Shown: piece by piece, positions 22,951 through 27,491 of the stretch
Layout of the letters: each line of letters begins with the position of its first letter
Position numbering within the stretch: the stretch's first letter is position 1
Assembly (NCBI GenBank): GCA_910588295.1
Contig: CAJUQO010000045.1
Span: 1 to 27,491, forward strand
From: an uncultured Lachnospiraceae bacterium
GTDB lineage: Bacteria > Bacillota > Clostridia > Lachnospirales > Lachnospiraceae
Direction: 5' to 3'
DNA: 27,491 nt
Position numbers and translations under genes: made by a program
Notes under the pieces: generated by a model
Databases searched by the model: none
The model's input: only the letters and a program-made list of their open reading frames with translations
What the model was told of the DNA's origin: nothing

Positions 22951-24582
22951 TCATCCTTCCAGGCCGATCTCATTGGTGATCAGATAGTACTCGCTGGGAT
23001 TGACGGTAAATCCGGTCACTTTATTCGAGTATACGCAGATCAGCTGCTGATGCGCCACAAAATCATATACCCGGTCAGCCAGCACCTGGCCGCAGATATC
23101 CGTGGCGATTTTGTTCCTCTCGTTTTCGTCAAAGGTTGTTTTCAGCTTCTCGGACAGTTCATCCACCGTATCGTTTTTATAATGGGCATAATTTCCGGAA
23201 GAGCTGCTGTCAAACAGCATGCTGACCAGATACTGTGCGCTTCCGGTGGGGGCCATGGCGTAATTCAGGATCGCCACGTCAAATTCCCCTTTTTCCAGGG
23301 GCTCATCCAGCACATCCTGTGTCTCGATGGATACGCCGATGCCGATGCCCTGCAGCTCGGCCTGGAGCATATCCGCCAGCTGGATGCACTGGTTATTGTA
23401 GCTGTAGGTGAGCATCTTGACTTCCAGCTCCGTCCCGTCCCTGTCCAGGATGCCGTCGTTGTCCGTATCCTGATAACCCGCGTCCGCCAGGAACTTCGCC
23501 GCCCCCTCCGGGTCATAGCCAGTCACGGTAAGATCCATCCCATCCGTCTTCCCATAGGGAAGGCTCTCCGGGTACACGCCATAGGACGGCGTCGCGTAGC
23601 CATTGTAAACCACTTCGGCGAAAGCGTCGCGGTCAATGCATTTGCCGATGGCGTCCCTGACCGCCTGATCCTGGACTGCGGCGTGTTCCATATTATAGGC
23701 CAGCAGGTTCGCCCGGGTGGAGGTCTTGCTCTCCATTGTCACGGAATCGTTACCCGCGAACACCGGGACACCGGATGCCGGAAGCTGGGCGATCAGGTCG
23801 ATCTCGCCGTTTTGCAGCGCCATATTCAGGGCTTCCTCATCGTCGATAATCTTGAGGTTTACGCCGTCCACCTTGGGCTCTCCGCCCCAGTAATTTTCGT
23901 TTTTCACCATCTCCACTTCCGTCATGGCCGTAAACGCCGTGGCAATAAAGGGGCCTGTACAGGATACGCCCAGCTCCGGATCCACCTCGCCGTCCGCGTC
24001 GTACACGCCCATCAACGGGTCGCACAGGTCGTTCAGGATCGTGGGGTTAGGGGCTTCAGTGACGATGGTCAGGGTCTGTCCCTCCGCCTCCATGGATTTT
24101 ATCGGGAGGGTGGACGCCCCCCTTTCATTCTGCTCATAGGTGCGCTCAAAACATTTTTTCACCGCTTCGGCCGTGACGGGATTGCCGTCGGAAAACGTCA
24201 CACCCTCCCGGATCTGGAATTTCCAGGTGAGATCGTCCACATTTTCATAGCTTTCTGCCAGCCAGGGCTGGGGCACATAATTTTCGTCCAGACGGAACAG
24301 GTTCTCGCTGATGCCATAGATCGACATGATCCACCCGTCCCAGTTATACGCCACGTCCAGGCTCTCCGCCCCGAAAAATCCGGTGGTGGCCCCGGCGGTA
24401 AAGATCTTCTTGCCGTCGGTCTCTCCCCCCGCCGTTTCCCCGGCCACGCTGCCTGCGCCGCTCTCTGCTGCGCTGCTTCCGCCGCTTCCCGCAGCGCTGC
24501 TGCCCGCTCCGTTTCCGCAGCCCGATATTGCCGCCAGCAGCATTGCAGCGCCCAATAGCGCCGCCGTTTTTTTCTTCATCAT
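22951..24582 (-). CDS. Substrate-binding lipoprotein, SBP_bac_5 (NikA/DppA/CntA-like)
   Basis: The 543-residue product has a lipoprotein signal peptide with lipobox AISGC (Cys22), a Gly/Ser/Ala linker (about 23-50), and the SBP_bac_5 fold. Family marks include NLFRLDENYVPQPWLAESYE, LTWKFQIREGVTFSDG, and NENYWGG with PKVDGVNLKII following. An Asp-rich DTDNDGILDRDG loop lies in the C-terminal half. The overall pattern is closer to nickel/metal-opine binding proteins than to classical oligopeptide ones, but this is not decisive. GAGGAGG eight bases upstream fixes the start. Unusually, it is the third gene of the operon, separated from the second permease gene by 222 bases holding a palindromic repeat. 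Confidence 0.9.
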   Translation of the reverse strand: MMKKKTAALLGAAMLLAAISGCGNGAGSSAAGSGGSSAAESGAGSVAGETAGGETDGKKIFTAGATTGFFGAESLDVAYNWDGWIMSIYGISENLFRLDENYVPQPWLAESYENVDDLTWKFQIREGVTFSDGNPVTAEAVKKCFERTYEQNERGASTLPIKSMEAEGQTLTIVTEAPNPTILNDLCDPLMGVYDADGEVDPELGVSCTGPFIATAFTAMTEVEMVKNENYWGGEPKVDGVNLKIIDDEEALNMALQNGEIDLIAQLPASGVPVFAGNDSVTMESKTSTRANLLAYNMEHAAVQDQAVRDAIGKCIDRDAFAEVVYNGYATPSYGVYPESLPYGKTDGMDLTVTGYDPEGAAKFLADAGYQDTDNDGILDRDGTELEVKMLTYSYNNQCIQLADMLQAELQGIGIGVSIETQDVLDEPLEKGEFDVAILNYAMAPTGSAQYLVSMLFDSSSSGNYAHYKNDTVDELSEKLKTTFDENERNKIATDICGQVLADRVYDFVAHQQLICVYSNKVTGFTVNPSEYYLITNEIGLEG

Positions 24583-24660
24583 TTTTCATTCCTCCTCAGT
24601 TGTTATCTATGGAAACGATTCGCATCGGCCGCCGCCACGCCCCGTTTTACCCTTATATTT

Positions 24661-24804
24661 GTAACAGTTCAGCCTTCCGGCTTCACTGTTACGAAATCTG
24701 CCCATTCCAAGCCGCTTTCAGCGAGGGGCAAATTCCCTCTTGGCCTGCTTTACACGTTCTTACGGACTTTGCAACCCGTGCAAAGTCCTGGGCTGAACTG
24801 TTAC
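24661..24804. repeat. Palindromic intergenic element B, 144 bp, GTAACAGTTCAGCC ends
   Basis: The ends GTAACAGTTCAGCC (24661-24674) and GGCTGAACTGTTAC (24791-24804) are perfect 14-base inverted repeats. A third copy of the end core, ACTGTTAC (24685-24692), lets the left end fold instead into a local hairpin: eight pairs, a small internal loop, four more pairs and a TTCC tetraloop. Internal hairpins include GGACTTTGCA with TGCAAAGTCC (24764-24773, 24779-24788) and GAGGG with CCCTC (24723-24727, 24735-24739). The right end directly abuts the stop codon of the permease gene. It resembles a MITE-like repeat; no open frame is present. Confidence 0.75.
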
Positions 24805-25629
24805 TTATATTTCCCCTCCGGCGTCCAGCGCGTCCCGCAGGCTGTCCCCCAGAAGGTTAAAAACCGTTACTACAATAAACAGGGCCGCCCCGTTAAACAG
24901 GATGATCCAGGGCGCCGTCTGCAGGTAATCCTTCGCCTCGCTCATGACCGCCCCCCATTCCGCCGTGGGCCGGATCGCCCCCAGGCCCAGGAAAGAAAGC
25001 CCGGCCATACTGAGAACCACGCTGCCCACATCCAGGGCCGCCGTCACAAACAGCGCCGGGGCCGCGTTGGGCAGCACATATTTCACCAGGATCGGCAGCT
25101 TTCCCGCCCCGCATACCCGGGCGGCCCGTATATACGGCATATCCCGCAGGGAGACAGTGAGGCTCCTGGCCAGGCGGCAGTAAGTCGTCCAGTATACGGC
25201 GCACAGGGATAAAACACTGTTGGCCAGGCCGTTGCCCAGGATCCCCGCCACGGCCACGGCCAGGATGAAGGAGGGGAACGCCTGGAACACCAGCGTGATT
25301 TTCATCACCACCCGATCCACAGCGCCGCCGAGAAACCCCGCCGTCACCCCCATGCCCGTGCCAAATACAAACACGATGGTCACCACAGCCAGGGCCGAGA
25401 AAACGGAAGTCCCGCAGCCCGCGACGATCCTGCAGAACACGCAGCGTCCCAGGTTGTCCGTCCCCAGGATATGCCCCGCCCCGGGGGGTGAGAACGCCTG
25501 CCGCATATCCGGCTTAAAAGGCTGGTGGGGAACCAGGTAAGGGCCGGCCAGGGCCACCGCAAAAAGCCCCGCCAGCAAAACCAGCGAGACAGCCAGCCAG
25601 CGTTTTGTATGCCGTGTTTGTATGCGCAT
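24805..25629 (-). CDS. ABC transporter permease, DppC/NikC type
   Basis: The 274-residue product has an N-terminal membrane helix (about 10-32), a periplasmic-side segment with GHILGTDNLGRCVFCRIVAG (the OppC-type LGTDxxGRD region), and five further membrane segments. The EAA-type loop is around RAARVCGAGKLPILVKYVLP. It overlaps the stop of the preceding permease gene by one base (TAATG), so the two are coupled and should form a heterodimeric channel. Its stop codon touches the palindromic repeat at 24661-24804. Confidence 0.92.
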   Translation of the reverse strand: MRIQTRHTKRWLAVSLVLLAGLFAVALAGPYLVPHQPFKPDMRQAFSPPGAGHILGTDNLGRCVFCRIVAGCGTSVFSALAVVTIVFVFGTGMGVTAGFLGGAVDRVVMKITLVFQAFPSFILAVAVAGILGNGLANSVLSLCAVYWTTYCRLARSLTVSLRDMPYIRAARVCGAGKLPILVKYVLPNAAPALFVTAALDVGSVVLSMAGLSFLGLGAIRPTAEWGAVMSEAKDYLQTAPWIILFNGAALFIVVTVFNLLGDSLRDALDAGGEI

Positions 25630-26597
25630 TATGCTCCCCCCCTTCTCACCCGCGGATCCAGGAAACGGTAAGAGGCGTCCACCAGGAAGTTAACCGCCAG
25701 GAAAATCAGCGCCATCCACACCACATATCCCTGTATCATCGGATAATCCCTGGCCGTTATAGATTCCACGGCCAGCCGCCCCACGCCCGGCCAGGAAAAA
25801 ATGCTTTCCACAATCGTCGTCCCGCCCAGCATGTTCCCGACGGAAATGCCGAACAGCGTCACCAGCGGGAGCAGGCTGTTTTTCAGCACATGGCGAAACA
25901 GGATCGTCCGCTCCGGTATTCCTCTGCTCCTCAAACCGTCGATATACCCTTTTTCTATCTCCCGCAGCACGATCGCCCGGATCTGGCGGATATACCAGGC
26001 CGAAAGCGGGGCGGCCAGTGCCATGGCCGGCATAAGGATTCCTTTCCATCCCTTACCGGCGATGACCGGCAGCCATCCTAGCCGCAAAGCGAACACGTAC
26101 ATCAGCAGCAGGGAAATAAAAAAAGAGGGCAGCGAGGAAAACAGGTAGGTAATTCCCCGCCAGACATTATCAAAAACCCCGTTCTGCCACCTGGCGCACA
26201 AAATCCCCACCGGCGTGGCAAACAAAACGACAAACAGCATGGACAGGGCCGTCAGAGACACCGTATAGGGCAGCGCACTGGCCAGCTCAGAGGCCACCGA
26301 TTTCCTGGATTTATAAGAATTGCCCAGATTGCCCTGGATCAGGTTTTTCACCCACAGGCCATAGCGGACAAGCATCGGCTCGTTCAGGCCCAGCTCCTCC
26401 CGTTTCTTCTCAACCGCTTCCTCCGAGACCATCATGCCGCCTTTCCGCAGCATCTGCTCAGCCGGGTCTCCGGGAGACAAGTATGTCAGGAGAAAAGATA
26501 AAAATGTAATGCCCGCCACCAAAAGCAACGCCTGTCCCAGGCTGGCAAGCAGGCTTTTCAAGAGCACTGGCAGACTCGCCGGTTTCGTATTTTCCAT
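25629..26597 (-). CDS. ABC transporter permease, DppB/NikB type
   Basis: The 322-residue product is an OppB-family permease with about six membrane segments. Family signs are LLVAGITFLSFLLTYLSPGD in the first helix, the loop LRSRGIPERTILFRHVLKNS (EAA-type), and a C-terminal ESIFSWPGVGRLAVESITARD. The ATG at 26597 is chosen because the protein then begins just before the first membrane segment. The GGGAGG upstream is rather far (about 12 bases), so the start is less certain than for the neighbours. It is the first gene of the importer operon. Confidence 0.9.
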   Translation of the reverse strand: MENTKPASLPVLLKSLLASLGQALLLVAGITFLSFLLTYLSPGDPAEQMLRKGGMMVSEEAVEKKREELGLNEPMLVRYGLWVKNLIQGNLGNSYKSRKSVASELASALPYTVSLTALSMLFVVLFATPVGILCARWQNGVFDNVWRGITYLFSSLPSFFISLLLMYVFALRLGWLPVIAGKGWKGILMPAMALAAPLSAWYIRQIRAIVLREIEKGYIDGLRSRGIPERTILFRHVLKNSLLPLVTLFGISVGNMLGGTTIVESIFSWPGVGRLAVESITARDYPMIQGYVVWMALIFLAVNFLVDASYRFLDPRVRRGGA

Positions 26598-26643
26598 AGG
26601 GTATTTCGTCCTCCCTTGCTTTAGTACCGTGCCACTGACTGCT

Positions 26644-26659
26644 CCTGCACATTTGCAGG
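26644..26659. promoter_or_regulatory. Small hairpin upstream of the importer operon
   Basis: CCTGCA (26644-26649) and TGCAGG (26654-26659) form a perfect six-pair stem with a four-base loop in the leader of the permease operon. No promoter of good quality was identified in 26598-26740, though AT-rich sequence near 26685-26697 could hold a -10 element. Confidence 0.3.
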
Positions 26660-26740
26660 TGTGTATCAAACGCACTCCACTATGTTAAAATAATAACGCG
26701 CCCCAAACGCTTCCACAAGCCGGGCGGGGGGATATTTTTG

Positions 26741-26792
26741 AAAAAAGCGGGCATTGTACCTGCAGCCCTCATGCAGTCCAATACCCGCTTTT
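26741..26792 (-). terminator. Intrinsic terminator of the CDF gene
   Basis: AAAAGCGGG (26743-26751) and CCCGCTTTT (26784-26792) pair, followed inward by ATTG with CAAT and CTGCA with TGCAG. On the minus strand the stem is followed by TTTTTTC. It isolates the importer operon from the upstream CDF gene and can also act on the plus strand. Confidence 0.8.
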
Positions 26793-26889
26793 CTCAAATG
26801 ATACCTTCCGGCCGCATCAATTCCTCACTCCCACTGCGGCAATTCCATTTTCCTTTATGCACTTACGCTTCGGCGTAGGGCACCGGGTG

Positions 26890-27393
26890 TTACTCCCTGG
26901 CAGGATCCACATGGACCATGCAGTGTTTGACATCCGGATATTCCTGCTCAATGCGATGGTGGACGACGGCGGCCACCTCGTGGGCTGCGGACAGGGGCAT
27001 ATCCCCCGCCACCTCAATTGCCACATCCAGATAGATGCGGGAGCCAAAGAGACGGGACTTCATCCAACGGATCCCCTTCACCTGCTCCGTGGCGGTGATT
27101 GTATCCCGCATACGATCCGTAATATGCGGGTCGCAGGCATGATCCACCATCTTATCCACGGCATCCCTGAAAATATCATAGGCGGCTTTCAGAATAAACA
27201 GGCAGATCACCACGCTGGCCACAGAATCCATAACCGGATAACCCAGGCGGGCAAAAGCAATGCCGACCAGGGCGTCGGAACGGTGATGCCAGGCATCGGC
27301 TTTTAAGGCGGCGGAACGGATCTTCCGGGCGGCGTGGACGGTATAGTGATACATCCACTCCCACATACCCATCACCGGACGGCAGTTCTTCAA
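26890..27393 (-). pseudogene. 5'-truncated CDF cation efflux protein
   Basis: The open frame encodes 167 residues matching only the C-terminal half of a cation diffusion facilitator. It has the metal-site helix ALKADAWHHRSDAL (29-42), a last membrane segment near PVMDSVASVVICLFILKAAY, and the cytoplasmic ferredoxin-like domain ending in HCMVHVDP. Full members of this group have about 300-400 residues, so the first four membrane helices are missing. The frame is blocked by a stop (27397-27399) just upstream, and sequence beyond it no longer resembles a CDF. In addition, DALVGIAFARLG lacks about six or seven residues normally present after DAL, suggesting an in-frame deletion. The listed first codon is TTG without a ribosome binding site. 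Probably non-functional. Confidence 0.75.
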
Positions 27394-27396
27394 ATT

Positions 27397-27491
27397 TTAA
27401 GTAATGATCTCAAACTTCCCACACCGTTTGATGCGTTGAACCTTGCTACGAAAATAAAACTCGTAGCCAAGAACTGAACCTTGACAACAAA
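27397..27491 (-). other. Unidentified sequence interrupting the CDF gene, with a small hairpin
   Basis: This edge segment does not continue the CDF gene. It contains GCTACGA (27445-27451) and TCGTAGC (27461-27467), a perfect seven-pair hairpin, and the repeated string GAACCTTG (near 27439 and 27476). Two minus-strand frames stay open to the window edge: one ends at 27397 (C-terminus KFEIIT) and one at 27390 (C-terminus SLRSLLKI). Neither is recognised. It may be the end of an inserted mobile element. Confidence 0.3.

Noticed and set aside
23050..24558. A 502-codon open frame on the plus strand
   Set aside because: It is the antisense shadow of the SBP_bac_5 lipoprotein gene.

Overview
The window looks like chromosome of an anaerobic, Gram-positive gut-type Clostridia, most likely Lachnospiraceae. 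The signs are glmM next to hflX, purine-rich AGGAGG-type ribosome binding sites, lipoprotein signal peptides, Big_2-type surface proteins, an ECF transporter S component, and moderate to high GC broken by AT-rich patches. No rRNA, tRNA or CRISPR array was recognised.

Left part (1-11.2 kb). A small XRE-type regulator, a conserved hypothetical protein, a CmpB-type membrane protein and a small charged hypothetical protein come first. A minus-strand housekeeping cluster follows: glmM, a TPR lipoprotein, then hflX, with a sigma-A-type promoter before glmM and a terminator after hflX. Divergent from glmM is a plus-strand pair, an ECF S component and a P1-family (DmpA/NylC-like) peptidase, preceded by a long leader that may be structured. 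Convergent to it is an ABC-class ATPase of the PF09818 type. An AT-rich insert then carries an HTH-Fic protein and what looks like the C-terminal stub of a RelE-type toxin.

Central part (11.2-21.1 kb), the most interesting region. One minus-strand operon starts at a consensus promoter, passes through a cobalamin riboswitch and an intrinsic terminator, and then encodes a 1196-residue secreted multidomain surface protein, an ABC substrate-binding protein without a lipobox, a FecCD/BtuC permease, an ATPase with a long C-terminal extension, and a second 794-residue surface protein. The two surface proteins share a helical module and three beta-rich NEAT-like modules, and both carry Ig-like Big_2 domains. 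The large one also ends in a copy of the N-lobe of the adjacent binding protein. With riboswitch control, this reads as a Gram-positive corrinoid (vitamin B12) capture-and-import locus in which surface proteins hand the ligand to a BtuFCD-like importer. Heme or iron complexes are the alternative ligand.

Right part (21.2-27.5 kb). A five-gene Opp/Dpp/Nik-type ABC operon on the minus strand has the order permease, permease, binding protein, ATPase, ATPase, with a 144-bp palindromic repeat between the second permease and the binding protein. Upstream, behind a strong terminator, is a 5'-truncated CDF metal-efflux gene interrupted near the window edge.

Across the window, intergenic spaces hold several palindromic elements with GTAACAG/CTGTTAC-type ends that look like a dispersed repeat family.
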